Source: Desulfopila_A sp964446655 (GTDB lineage: Bacteria; Desulfobacterota; Desulfobulbia; Desulfobulbales; Desulfocapsaceae). Taken from it: a stretch of DNA of 64,000 nt. The notes under the pieces were generated by a model. That model did not search any database. It saw only the letters and a program-made list of their open reading frames with translations, and had not been told where the DNA came from. The DNA is taken from positions 37,026 to 101,025 of the forward strand of contig CAYUPL010000006.1 of NCBI GenBank assembly GCA_964446655.1. Reading direction: 5' to 3'. Numbering within the stretch: the first letter of the stretch is position 1; each line of letters opens with the position of its first letter. Positions 1 to 9,034 of the stretch are shown piece after piece. The translations under genes and the position numbers were made by a program.

Positions 1-449
1 TGACTATTTCAGGCAAGGGAATAGAACGGACTGCCAATCTTATGGTAAAAGTCGGCACGAAGATATCAGATATCGTTGACTATCTCGGTGGAATCCGACC
101 TGAGTTGAAAAAGATTGTTCTCGGTGGTCCGATGATGGGGTTTGCGGTATCAAATCTCGACATCCCAATCACTAAGACAACCTCCTCGGTACTTTTCCTC
201 ACTGAGGAGGAGATTGATACGACACCGCACTCTCAGTGTATTCGTTGCGGCTGGTGTCTCGACGCCTGCCCCATGGGTTTGGAGCCCAAGGAAATCGGTC
301 TTTTCGTCGAAGCAAATCATGCCGAAGAAACGGAGCCCTTTGGTGTTTTCGAGTGTTTTGAATGTGGATCATGTGCATACGTCTGTCCTGCCAAGAGGCC
401 GTTGGTGCAGTTTGTCCGTTTGGCGAAGATGAAAGCGAAAAGAGTTTAG
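1..449 (+). CDS. rnfC: RnfC, electron transport complex subunit C (3' part)
   Basis: C-terminal part of the peripheral NADH- and flavin-binding subunit of the Rnf complex, which couples ferredoxin oxidation and NAD reduction to ion transport. The frame is open from base 3, so the gene starts before the window; the first in-frame ATG at 42 is internal. Two [4Fe-4S] motifs are visible: CIRCGWCLDACP near 239-275 and CFECGSCAYVCP near 354-390, as expected for the ferredoxin-like end of RnfC. A GGPMMG segment precedes them, also typical. It is followed by rnfD-G-E-A-B in the same direction, giving the CDGEAB order known from anaerobes. Identification is firm; the N-terminal flavin and NADH region cannot be judged. 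Confidence 0.95.
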   Translation, partial: TISGKGIERTANLMVKVGTKISDIVDYLGGIRPELKKIVLGGPMMGFAVSNLDIPITKTTSSVLFLTEEEIDTTPHSQCIRCGWCLDACPMGLEPKEIGLFVEANHAEETEPFGVFECFECGSCAYVCPAKRPLVQFVRLAKMKAKRV

Positions 450-515
450 AAAAAGTCGGCTGTCCTCTTTTGGGGGGCGATTTGTCAACTATCAAATACG
501 GTATTGAGGAGAAAC

Positions 516-1571
516 GTGATAGAACAGCAAGCGCAAGATAACCTGCCGGTTGCTCCGTCGGGGACATGGAAAGTTTCCATCTCCCCTCATGTCAAGAGTA
601 ACGAGTCGGTTGAAAAAATCATGTGGACCGTGGTGGCCTGTCTGGTGCCGCCGCTGATCCTGTCGGTCTTTGTATTTGGAGTACAGGTGCTTTTCATCAC
701 AGCGGTTTCAGTTGCCAGCTGTGTCGCCGTCGAGGCTGCCAGTCAGAAATCCCTGGGCAGAAAAGTCACCGTTAAAGACGGCAGTGCCGTGTTGACGGGC
801 ATGTTGCTGGCTTTCATCATACCTCCGGGGGTATCTCCACTGCTGCCCGTTTTGGCTGCGGTTTTTGCAATATATATCGGAAAACACATTCTCGGTGGGA
901 TTGGTTATAACTTTTTCAACCCGGCCCTGCTAGGTCGTGCTTTTCTGTTGGCATCTTTTCCAGTGGCGATGACATCTGCATGGCTGCCGCCACTGCAAGG
1001 CGGGGCGATTTTTTCCTATCTCGGCACTTCGATCGACGCAGTATCAACAGCCACCCCTCTTGCTGTGATGAAAGAGCAGGGTATGGCGGCATTCACCCAG
1101 CAATTCGGAGAAGGTGCAAGCCTCTACACCAGTTTTTTTCTAGGCTGGAGGCCTGGCAGCATCGGTGAAACGTCAGGATTTCTGATATTGCTTGGCGGTC
1201 TCTACCTGCTCTATCGCAGATACATCACCTGGCATATTCCGGTATCGATACTCGGCTCCATTGCCATATTGAGCTGGATCTTCGGAGGCGAAGGCTATTT
1301 TTCCGGTGATCCTTTACTGGCTGTTTTGACAGGTGGAGCAATGCTGGGTGCCTTCTTCATGGCTACCGATTATGTCACCAGTCCTTCAAACAGAACCTCT
1401 CAGATTGTTTACGGCATCGGCATTGGTGCTCTGACCGTACTTATCAGGCTGAAAGGCGGTTACCCCGAGGGAATATGTTATGCCATCCTCCTTATGAATC
1501 CTTTGTCGACGGTTTTCGACAGCTGGTTCAAGCAGAAACGGTTTGCACTGCCGCAGGGAGGTGACCAATGA
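516..1571 (+). CDS. rnfD: RnfD, membrane subunit D
   Basis: Integral membrane subunit of Rnf that carries covalently bound FMN and belongs to the NqrB/RnfD family. About 351 aa with many hydrophobic segments. The family motif around DAVSTATPLAVMK holds the Thr expected to bind FMN through a phosphoester. The frame extends back to a TTG at 504, but a GAGGAGA Shine-Dalgarno (about 506-512) sits just before GTG 516, so 516 is chosen. The stop overlaps the rnfG start (ATGA), indicating translational coupling. Length and motifs are normal for the family. Confidence 0.93.
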   Translation: MIEQQAQDNLPVAPSGTWKVSISPHVKSNESVEKIMWTVVACLVPPLILSVFVFGVQVLFITAVSVASCVAVEAASQKSLGRKVTVKDGSAVLTGMLLAFIIPPGVSPLLPVLAAVFAIYIGKHILGGIGYNFFNPALLGRAFLLASFPVAMTSAWLPPLQGGAIFSYLGTSIDAVSTATPLAVMKEQGMAAFTQQFGEGASLYTSFFLGWRPGSIGETSGFLILLGGLYLLYRRYITWHIPVSILGSIAILSWIFGGEGYFSGDPLLAVLTGGAMLGAFFMATDYVTSPSNRTSQIVYGIGIGALTVLIRLKGGYPEGICYAILLMNPLSTVFDSWFKQKRFALPQGGDQ

Positions 1572-2458
1572 AAACCATATTCACCATTATTTTCCGGTTG
1601 ACCCTGTCCTGTATTCTTGCCGGAACCGTCATGGGAACTACCTATGTTCTCACCAATAAGGCAAAAATAAAAAATGAACATGCCAAGGAAGAGCGTGTCG
1701 CATTTTCCCTTTTAGGATTCAAGGGTGAGGTGCCGCAGGAAGTTGCGATGACGACGGTTTACAGATACGTGGTTTCTCAGGGAGGCAACCAGTTTATCGG
1801 CTATCTGCTTGAGGCTGGTGAAGACTCTGCCGACGGCTATACCTTTATGCAGATTGATCTCGATGGCAAGCTGGCTGCAACTGATGACGTCGAACTTGAT
1901 AAGGCAGGAGCGAGAGAGTACAAGGAGCGCGATGCGGCTATCCTGGAAGCGGTAGGAGCCGGCAGAGATATACGTTTTGCCGAACAGTTTCAGGTTATCA
2001 CCGAAAATGGTGAGCGGGTGGCCTATCTGCTCTCCGGGAAATTCCCCGGATTTAAAACCCATATAGCCGTTATGCTGGCTCTTCGTACCGACTTTTCCAT
2101 TATCGGTTTTGAGGTTCTTGAACATGAAGAGGATCCTGGCCTGGGGGGTGAGATTGAGCAGAATTATTTTAAAAATCAATTCAAAGGCAAACCTTTTGAG
2201 GTATTGAAAGATCTGGATGTTGTCAAAGAACCTATCCCTGATGAGTATCTGCAGGCTCTGGAGATGAAAATGGAACCGCAGGATCTGGAAAAGATAATGG
2301 CTCAATATCGCGGTAATGATATCTATGCCCTTACCGGTGCCACTATCTCGGCCGTTGCCGTTACGGATGGTCTCAAGGGAATGGCGAAAAAGTTTGCCTA
2401 CCGCATCAACATAATGGACTCTGTCATCAATAACCAGAACATATCAGTATCTTTATAA
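1568..2458 (+). CDS. rnfG: RnfG, FMN-binding periplasmic subunit
   Basis: Rnf subunit with one N-terminal membrane anchor (about residues 7-27) and a periplasmic FMN-binding domain. The flavinylation motif is seen as LTGATISAVAV near residues 254-264, where the Thr of TGAT is the expected FMN attachment site in the NqrC/RnfG family; position 6 is Ser rather than Thr, which is allowed. At 296 aa it is somewhat longer than E. coli RsxG (about 206 aa). It overlaps the rnfD stop by four bases and is followed 21 bp later by rnfE. A flavin transferase (ApbE) needed for modification is not in the window. Confidence 0.93.
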   Translation: MKTIFTIIFRLTLSCILAGTVMGTTYVLTNKAKIKNEHAKEERVAFSLLGFKGEVPQEVAMTTVYRYVVSQGGNQFIGYLLEAGEDSADGYTFMQIDLDGKLAATDDVELDKAGAREYKERDAAILEAVGAGRDIRFAEQFQVITENGERVAYLLSGKFPGFKTHIAVMLALRTDFSIIGFEVLEHEEDPGLGGEIEQNYFKNQFKGKPFEVLKDLDVVKEPIPDEYLQALEMKMEPQDLEKIMAQYRGNDIYALTGATISAVAVTDGLKGMAKKFAYRINIMDSVINNQNISVSL

Positions 2459-2479
2459 CCACTAAAAGAGGATTGTATC

Positions 2480-3097
2480 GTGGCTAACGATAAAACAGGT
2501 TTTCAGCTGGTAACCAATGGTATTCTTGCTGAAAATCCCATATTCAAACTGGCGCTGTCAATGTGTCCGGCGGTTGGTATTTCTACAACCGTAATGAACG
2601 GCTTCATGCTTGGTGTGGCGGTGCTGTTCGTGCAGGTTTTTTCCAGTGTGACTATCTCACTTTTTAAAAACGTTATACATCCGCGTATCAGGATCCCAAC
2701 CTATACGCTTACCATTGCCACCTGGGTTACCGTTATTGACCTGACACTGGCGGCAACGATGCCGGAGGCCTATGCCAAGATGGGAATTTTCGTAAAAATC
2801 ATCGTTGCCTTTGCCATTATTACCATGCGTCTTGAAATGTTTGCCTGCAAGGAGCCTGTCAGCTCCTCCTTCTGGGATGGACTTGGCATGGGCCTTGGTT
2901 TTATGGTGGGTATGATAACCATCGGTTTTGTCCGTGAACTACTGGGTTCGGGCGCTATTCTGGGATATGACGTACTTGGTTTTAAACCGCTGCTTTTTTT
3001 CATCCTGCCGAGCGCCGGCTTCTTTGTTGTCGGTTTAATGATGGCCTTTTTTAACTATATCGAAATTGCATATAAACGATCCAAGGGTTTGAAATAA
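2480..3097 (+). CDS. rnfE: RnfE, membrane subunit E
   Basis: Integral membrane Rnf subunit of about 205 aa with six predicted transmembrane helices, homologous to NqrD. The paired cysteines that in NqrD/E-type proteins ligate an intramembrane [2Fe-2S] cluster together with RnfA are present in MCPAVGIS (about residue 29) and FACKEPV (about residue 120). GTG start at 2480 preceded by AAAGAGGA. The stop shares bases with the rnfA ATG (TAATG), so the two half-subunits are translationally coupled. Confidence 0.93.
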   Translation: MANDKTGFQLVTNGILAENPIFKLALSMCPAVGISTTVMNGFMLGVAVLFVQVFSSVTISLFKNVIHPRIRIPTYTLTIATWVTVIDLTLAATMPEAYAKMGIFVKIIVAFAIITMRLEMFACKEPVSSSFWDGLGMGLGFMVGMITIGFVRELLGSGAILGYDVLGFKPLLFFILPSAGFFVVGLMMAFFNYIEIAYKRSKGLK

Positions 3098-4038
3098 TGA
3101 ACAGAAAAGCCTTACAACCACTGCTGATTGCTGCTCTTCTGCTGTTTTTTCTGCCGGCTAGCGGCTCGGCTGCAGGTTTCATCACGGAAAAGAGTTTTGG
3201 CGCGGAAAACGAAATCATTGTAGAATTTGCCGGACCGGTTGATCCGGCGATAGCTACAGATACAGCCAATTACACCATTTATGAAGAGAATGATCCCGAT
3301 ATCAGGCTTGAGCTTGACGAGATCATCCTGGCTGATGACTATAGAAGTGCGACCCTGCGCTTTAAAAGTTCCCTCAATACCACCATGGCGCATGTGGTGT
3401 CCATTGCGCAGATTGACGGTGCGGCCGAACAGACCTTTACGGTATCAACGTCCTATATCGGCTATCTTTTTTCCGTTCTTATCTCGGCTCTGTTGATAAA
3501 CAATTTCGTCTTCACAAAATATCTGGGACTCTGTGTCTTTTTCGGTACGGCAAAGAGAAAAACCACCGCCAAGGGCATGGGGGTTGTGTTTACCCTGGTC
3601 ATGGTTGCCACAGGTGTGATGAGCTGGTTCTTTTTCCAATATTTTCTTAAGCCCTATAATCTTACCTTTCTGCAGATTGTGGTATTTATCGGTCTGACAT
3701 CACTGACGGTTCAGGCCATTGATACCATTTTGCGTAAGGTCAATCCCATCCTTTTTAACTCATTTGGTGTTTTCCTTGTGCTGGTTATCGCCAACTGTGT
3801 CATTATTGCCGTGCCGTTGATCATGGCGAGTAATGAATATAACTTTTTTGAAACCTTTATGCTGTCCCTTGGTGCCGGTGGTGGTTTTCTTCTGGCCTTG
3901 TATCTCATGAGTTCCGTCAGTGAGCGGCTTATGCTGGCGAAGATACCGCCGACGTTTCAGGGGCTTCCCATAGCATTTATTATTGCCGGGCAATTTGCCA
4001 TGGCATTTCTCGGCTTTTCCGGGCTGAAGATTTTTTAA
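3097..4038 (+). CDS. rnfA: RnfA with an extra exported N-terminal domain
   Basis: Membrane subunit that pairs with RnfE and holds the intramembrane iron-sulfur cluster. Canonical RnfA is about 190 aa; this protein is 313 aa. Residues 1-26 look like a signal peptide (Lys/Arg, long hydrophobic core, ASGSAAG), residues 27-118 form a soluble beta-rich segment resembling a bacterial Ig-like domain (SbsA/Big_5 type, suggested only by eye), and residues from about 120 are ordinary RnfA, with the cluster cysteines in LGLCVFFG and VIANCVII. No internal Met with a good ribosome site precedes the RnfA core, and the rnfE stop overlaps the upstream ATG, so the extension is probably translated. It would place the added domain outside the inner membrane. 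Confidence 0.9.
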   Translation: MNRKALQPLLIAALLLFFLPASGSAAGFITEKSFGAENEIIVEFAGPVDPAIATDTANYTIYEENDPDIRLELDEIILADDYRSATLRFKSSLNTTMAHVVSIAQIDGAAEQTFTVSTSYIGYLFSVLISALLINNFVFTKYLGLCVFFGTAKRKTTAKGMGVVFTLVMVATGVMSWFFFQYFLKPYNLTFLQIVVFIGLTSLTVQAIDTILRKVNPILFNSFGVFLVLVIANCVIIAVPLIMASNEYNFFETFMLSLGAGGGFLLALYLMSSVSERLMLAKIPPTFQGLPIAFIIAGQFAMAFLGFSGLKIF

Positions 4039-4148
4039 TCCGACGGTAACGGAATTGTGGTGAGCTATAATCGTATCTCCGGCTATGGTGTGGATTCTTG
4101 GACAGGAAGACAACAGAACTTTTTTTGAATATCGATTGAGAGTGTAAA

Positions 4149-5024
4149 ATGGATCCGGCATTAATTAAAATTGCATTAGGCGGTGTGGCCCTTCTTGGCT
4201 GTATCGGTTTGTTTTTCGGCATAGGGTTGGCCATAGCTGCTCATAAATTTGCCGTCGAGACCAATCCCCTCATTGAAGAGGTGCTTGAGTCGTTGCCGTT
4301 GGCGCAATGCGGCGGATGCGGTTATCCCGGCTGTGAAGGGTATGCCATTGCCGTGGTCAACGATCCCGATGTTCCTCCTAATCTTTGTTTTCCCGGCAAG
4401 GAAAAGGTTGCCAATGTTGTTGCTGAACTGACCGGTAAAAAACTGACGGCTGTTGAAGATCAGATTGCTTTGGTACGCTGTTCAAGGGAAGAGGGACGAG
4501 TCAGTCACAAGCACGAATATCTGGGTTTTGCCTCTTGCACGGCCGCAAATCTCACTTTTGGAGGACCATCTGCCTGTCAGTATGCCTGTATCGGCCTAGG
4601 CGAATGTGCCGAGGCGTGTCCCTTTGACGCTATTGATATGGTTGAAAACTTTCCCGTGGTTAACCCTGATAAATGTGTCAGTTGCGGTATATGTGTGAAA
4701 ACCTGTCCAAAAAACATCATAGAGCTACATCCGCTCCGGGCTCGGGTTTATGTGCCCTGTTCGACCAAGGATCTTGGCAAAACCGTCAAGGCGGTCTGCA
4801 AGGTCGGCTGTATAGGCTGTAAAATGTGTGTCAAAGCCTGCCCGGCTGATGCCGTTACCTATGAAGATAATCTCGTCAAAATTGACCACAAGGCCTGCAT
4901 CGCCTATGGGCCCAGCTGTGAAGAGGCCTGCGTGGCGAAATGCCCTCGCGATATTTTCAGGTATTACAAAGGACGCCAGGTTGTAGCGCGTGGGAGGGTA
5001 GACGGCCTCAAAATGGCCGGATGA
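4149..5024 (+). CDS. rnfB: RnfB, polyferredoxin subunit
   Basis: Iron-sulfur subunit that accepts electrons from ferredoxin and passes them into the Rnf membrane core. 291 aa: an N-terminal membrane helix (about residues 4-28), an Fe-S domain with CGGCGYPGC (about residues 54-62), then a Cys-rich region with several CxxCxxCxxxCP-type motifs, including CIGLGECAEACP, CVSCGICVKTCP, CIGCKMCVKACP and a final CEEACVAKCP. The length is greater than E. coli RsxB and matches the polyferredoxin type of anaerobes. It is separated from rnfA by 110 bp holding no clear gene. Last gene of the operon; converges on the histidine kinase. Confidence 0.94.
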   Translation: MDPALIKIALGGVALLGCIGLFFGIGLAIAAHKFAVETNPLIEEVLESLPLAQCGGCGYPGCEGYAIAVVNDPDVPPNLCFPGKEKVANVVAELTGKKLTAVEDQIALVRCSREEGRVSHKHEYLGFASCTAANLTFGGPSACQYACIGLGECAEACPFDAIDMVENFPVVNPDKCVSCGICVKTCPKNIIELHPLRARVYVPCSTKDLGKTVKAVCKVGCIGCKMCVKACPADAVTYEDNLVKIDHKACIAYGPSCEEACVAKCPRDIFRYYKGRQVVARGRVDGLKMAG

Positions 5025-5037
5025 TCTCTTTGCAATA

Positions 5038-7404
5038 TTAAGCCTTGGTCAGTGGTTCGTCACGTTCCTGGTTGGCACGGTTGGACTGTAGCACACTCTG
5101 AACCGCTGCGGCAAGCTCATGCAGACCATATGGTTTTTTCAGATAAAAACCGGCTCCCAGAGCCATGGTTTCACGAACGCGTTCTGTTTCCGAAAAACCG
5201 CTGGCTATGACAGCCTTCTGTGATGGCCTGAGTTTTTGAATCTCCCGATAGGCCGTCAGGCCGTCCATGCCCGGCTCCATGATCATATCGAGAAGAATGA
5301 GGTCATACTCAGCTTCTGCAACTCTGGCAACAGCCATTTCTCCACTGATAGCTATATCTACAATATACCCCAGGCTCTTCAGTATTGATGAGGCAATTTC
5401 GCGCTGTTCTTCCAGGTCATCCACCACCAGAATCCGTTCGCCGTTGCCGCCGCGGGGTAAAACCCGCCCATTGCTTGTATTTTTTTGCTGATGCTCCGGC
5501 GTAGTTGGAAAATACAAGGTAATGGCCGTGCCCTTTCCCTTTTGACTTACGATATCTATGGCGCCAGCGTGATCTTTTACGGTTCCCCAGACAACCGACA
5601 TGCCGAGACCGGTACCGCTGCGCCCCATGACTTTTTTGGTATAAAACGGCTCAAAGATTTTATCGAGATCCTGATCGGCGATGCCTTCTCCATCGTCTCT
5701 GACGGTGAGGGTGACATACTCTCCGCTGTTGATCTCTTCGTAGCCTTTGTGAGGAGAACTGATATACCTGTTTTGCAGGCTAATATGAATTGTTCCACCA
5801 TGAGGCATCGACTCTGCAGCATTGGTGACCAGATTCATGATTGACGTGGATATATGATGAGAAGAGCCCGCAATATTAAGTAAATTATCGTCGAAGTTTG
5901 TGGTGATATTGATTTTGGGGTACAATGACAAGAGTTTTTTTAATTCCGGACTGGCGAGATACTCCAATACGATATCCTGAAGCTGAACGACTTCGGTGAC
6001 CAGTACTCCCCTTCGGGTTAGAGTAAGGAGGTCCTGGACGATGGCCGCCGCCCTGAGTCCTGATTTATGAATGGTTTGCAGGGAAGAGTAGAGAGGGTTG
6101 CTTTTTTCCATATTCTGGAGAAGCAATTCCGGATAGCTGACAATACCACCTAGAATATTATTGAGATCGTGAGCGACACCGCCGGCCAGCATGCCAAGCA
6201 TTTCCATCTGTTCACTTCTGGAAATTCGTTTGCGCAGCGACTCCTGTTCGAGTTCCATTTGTTTACGCAGGGTGATATCCTGAGCATGAATAAGGATTGA
6301 GGATGTTTTTTTGAAAGGAATGACCGTGGCCAGAGCCTCTAACCACATCCATACTCCTGTGGGGTGCTGGTATTGCAATTCAAAATGTTCTACTGTCGAT
6401 TGTTGCTGGAGCAGCATATCGAAGCGCCGGCGCAGCAAAGCACCTTCTTTTTCATCAAAGAGGGAAGATATTTCCTTTCCCTGTAAATCACCTCCAGGGC
6501 TTTTAAAAAAAGAGGTTGTGGCGTTGTTGGCATAGATAAATCTATCTCCATTAACTACAAAAACAAGGGTCAATGAGTTCTCCGAGAGGATTCGATATTT
6601 TTCTTCGGATTGACGGAGTTCCTCCAAAATCTTGTTAATCTCATCACGTTCGTTTTCCAATTTTGCTATCATATGATCAAAGGCGTCGGCGACCTGCTCT
6701 ATTTCACTGTTGCCTCTGAGGTTTACTTTTACGAAATTACCGCGGCGCACCTCCTTTGTTGCTCTTATGATCTTTTGTAAAGGAGGAATGATGCGAAGAA
6801 GGAAAAGGAGGATAACAACGCCAATCACTGCAAACATGGTACCGTAGGTACCGATGCGGAGAATATTTTGTGCCATGCCGATGGGAGCAAAATATTCCTT
6901 TTCGGATATAAAACTAATGATATGCCAACGCCAGAAGGGGAAGTAAAAATGTTTTAGATAAATTCTCCGGCCGAATAGATCACCTGCAAGGATATCATTT
7001 CGTGCTTCCACTTCAGAGAGGCTGCGCAGCAGTCTTTCAGGGTTGTGGTTTGTAATTGGAAAAGTGGAACTCTGTATTAAACCGTCACCGTCAAAAATGA
7101 GTATATTGATGTTGGGAAAAATCGTTGCCGTTTTGATGATTTCGGTGATAGCTTCTTTTTTGGCGGCACTGTTCATCTCGTAGTTTTCTTCCAGGCGAAG
7201 CTCGAGCATATGGTTGAGCCGTTCTTCGCAGATGTTCAGGGACATATGAGCCGTGTGGCTTATGGTTTTGTCTGTCTGTTTTTCCAGCAGAGAGGTCAGA
7301 GGCGGGACCAGATAATAGTTGAGCAGCAGCGAAATAAGGGTACCAATGATAATAACGGGCAGCAGCAGACGCCAGAGCAGGCTATCAAGGAATGTATTAG
7401 TCAT
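5038..7404 (-). CDS. Hybrid sensor histidine kinase (HAMP-PAS-HisKA-HATPase-REC)
   Basis: 788 aa signalling protein. TM1 at about 12-33, a periplasmic sensor region of about 150 aa, TM2 at about 182-206, then HAMP, a PAS domain (about 268-375), a HisKA box LAGGVAHDLNN with the phospho-accepting His, an ATPase domain (N box NLVTNAAESM, G1 DDGEGIAD, G2 GTGLGMSVV) and a C-terminal receiver (ILVVDD, acceptor Asp in LLDM, Lys in KKPYG). The start overlaps the upstream binding-protein gene by 8 bp, so the two are coupled and the binding protein probably presents the ligand. No DNA-binding regulator is adjacent. The ligand is unknown. Confidence 0.9.
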   Translation of the reverse strand: MTNTFLDSLLWRLLLPVIIIGTLISLLLNYYLVPPLTSLLEKQTDKTISHTAHMSLNICEERLNHMLELRLEENYEMNSAAKKEAITEIIKTATIFPNINILIFDGDGLIQSSTFPITNHNPERLLRSLSEVEARNDILAGDLFGRRIYLKHFYFPFWRWHIISFISEKEYFAPIGMAQNILRIGTYGTMFAVIGVVILLFLLRIIPPLQKIIRATKEVRRGNFVKVNLRGNSEIEQVADAFDHMIAKLENERDEINKILEELRQSEEKYRILSENSLTLVFVVNGDRFIYANNATTSFFKSPGGDLQGKEISSLFDEKEGALLRRRFDMLLQQQSTVEHFELQYQHPTGVWMWLEALATVIPFKKTSSILIHAQDITLRKQMELEQESLRKRISRSEQMEMLGMLAGGVAHDLNNILGGIVSYPELLLQNMEKSNPLYSSLQTIHKSGLRAAAIVQDLLTLTRRGVLVTEVVQLQDIVLEYLASPELKKLLSLYPKINITTNFDDNLLNIAGSSHHISTSIMNLVTNAAESMPHGGTIHISLQNRYISSPHKGYEEINSGEYVTLTVRDDGEGIADQDLDKIFEPFYTKKVMGRSGTGLGMSVVWGTVKDHAGAIDIVSQKGKGTAITLYFPTTPEHQQKNTSNGRVLPRGGNGERILVVDDLEEQREIASSILKSLGYIVDIAISGEMAVARVAEAEYDLILLDMIMEPGMDGLTAYREIQKLRPSQKAVIASGFSETERVRETMALGAGFYLKKPYGLHELAAAVQSVLQSNRANQERDEPLTKA

Positions 7405-8602
7405 CTAACGGAGTGGTACCTGTGGCGGGGAAAATGGCTGGGGCTGTACGCATTTTGGTTGGATAAACAATCTCCTTTTGGCCCTTCTGCCATTGTATTA
7501 GAATGGGATTATGACCTATCTGGCTGCCGTTGAAATCGACCTTGAAACGCCCCATGACAGTGACGGTATCAAGATTGGCCACGAAATGGCGAATCTGCTC
7601 ATGGTCGATGGCGCCTGCCTGATCGACGGCGCGTTCAAGTATCTGGCATGTTGAGTATGACGAACAGGCATGATAGGATGGTTTGCTGCCTGTTTTGGCT
7701 ATAAAGCTGACGATGAACTGTGCGGTGCCCGGAAAAGGCAGCCGCTCATCCGGTTCCCACTGAGAGGAGCCGAAAATCCCCTCGGCAAAGGAACCGACAG
7801 AGGTGAAAAAATCAGGCATTGCCGGAATTATAGTCAGGGCAAGTCCCGGCGGTTTGAGATTCCGCCCCTCCAGTAGCCTGAGAAAATGATACCCTTCCGG
7901 CGGATAACCGCAGAAAATCAGGCCGTCAGGCTTTACATCGCTAAGTTGAGTAACAATGGTTGGTAACTCTTCTTTGTAGTCATCAAACGACTCGTAAAAA
8001 ATAGTCGCGAGTCCGAAGAGCGTAGCCCATTTGCGTACGCCCTCTGCCGCGGAAATGTTAAATGTTGTGTTGTTGAATACCACGGCGACATTTTTCATTC
8101 CGTGGCGAGCCGCCAGATCGAGAAGACCGAGGAAATAGCGATCCGCTGTACTGTATACGCCAAATACATGAGAGAAGCCCTGTTGCCAGATTTCCGTGGA
8201 TGAGGCAGTGCCGGCAAGCAGTACATAGCCGTAACTTTCAGTTATTTCTGCCGCCGCCAGAGTTAACGATGAGCCATAGGGCGACAGTACCATGTCGACC
8301 TTATCTTCGCTGATTAGCTTTTCGTAAAGGTGGCGGACCAGCGTCTCGCTGCTTTTATCGTCATAGAGGACTAATTCAACTTTTCTGCCGAGAAGACCAC
8401 CTCGTGCATTGATTTCACTGACCCAAAGCTCATAGCCGCTTTTCACCATGAAAGACAGACTCTTGTATGGGCCTTCCAGTGAAACGGTGGCGCCAATACG
8501 AATTGGTCCGGGTTGAGTTGAAGCGGGGCTGCAAAAAAAGAAAAGCAGTACTGTGGCGCACAGCAGGGTGGGGAAAAAAATGTACAAGACCTTTTTCGAC
8601 AA
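7397..8602 (-). CDS. Periplasmic branched-chain-amino-acid-type binding protein
   Basis: 401 aa protein of the LivJ/LivK-like type I periplasmic binding family (IRIGATVSLEGPY, INARGGLLGRKVELVLYDD). A hydrophobic signal peptide covers about residues 4-28. The start is TTG 8602 preceded by GGAGGA. There are no Liv permease or ATPase genes nearby; instead the gene overlaps a membrane hybrid kinase by 8 bp. Known arrangements of this kind use the binding protein as a sensory partner (as in LuxP/LuxQ), so a role in sensing rather than transport is inferred. The ligand cannot be predicted. Confidence 0.85.
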   Translation of the reverse strand: MSKKVLYIFFPTLLCATVLLFFFCSPASTQPGPIRIGATVSLEGPYKSLSFMVKSGYELWVSEINARGGLLGRKVELVLYDDKSSETLVRHLYEKLISEDKVDMVLSPYGSSLTLAAAEITESYGYVLLAGTASSTEIWQQGFSHVFGVYSTADRYFLGLLDLAARHGMKNVAVVFNNTTFNISAAEGVRKWATLFGLATIFYESFDDYKEELPTIVTQLSDVKPDGLIFCGYPPEGYHFLRLLEGRNLKPPGLALTIIPAMPDFFTSVGSFAEGIFGSSQWEPDERLPFPGTAQFIVSFIAKTGSKPSYHACSSYSTCQILERAVDQAGAIDHEQIRHFVANLDTVTVMGRFKVDFNGSQIGHNPILIQWQKGQKEIVYPTKMRTAPAIFPATGTTPLDD

Positions 8603-9034
8603 GGATATCCTCCAGAAGCGGTATTAGAGAAATAACTGAAAGGTTTGAACAGAAATATCTGAAAACCTCATTCTTTTCTGATCATAGCAGATAATTTCCC
8701 TGAAGAACAAGAAGATTATGGAGATCTTTCGAGTTGGGTTGTATTTGATCAACAAGGAGCAAACAGGTGGGTAAGAGCTGGTGCGGAAGGGTTTTGAACA
8801 TCGAAGAAGATTTGTACCGTTGTGCCAACGGTCATGGTACAGGTGATGAATCAGCGACAAAAACAGGGAAGAAAGTCTGCTGAAAGATAACTCTATCCTT
8901 CCTCCTGGGAAAAGAACAACAAGGGTTATTGTGGAATTAGAAAAGCTGTTTTGTACTTCTTTTGCGGACCTTAATCTGGGCAACTTCGGTTGAAATACCA
9001 TTGATAGTGCGGACAGAGACCAGGTAAACCAAGC
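8603..9034. other. Intergenic region without a supportable gene
   Basis: 432 bp between the binding-protein gene and the DMT permease, both leftward. It contains the TTG start's Shine-Dalgarno at 8608-8613. Open frames here, including a 125-residue one on the minus strand, have no recognisable domain, biased composition and no ribosome site. No tRNA, riboswitch or clear terminator was recognised. Confidence 0.5.

Noticed and set aside
8624..9001. 125-residue minus-strand open frame
   Set aside because: No domain, odd composition, no ribosome site, and it overlaps another open frame.
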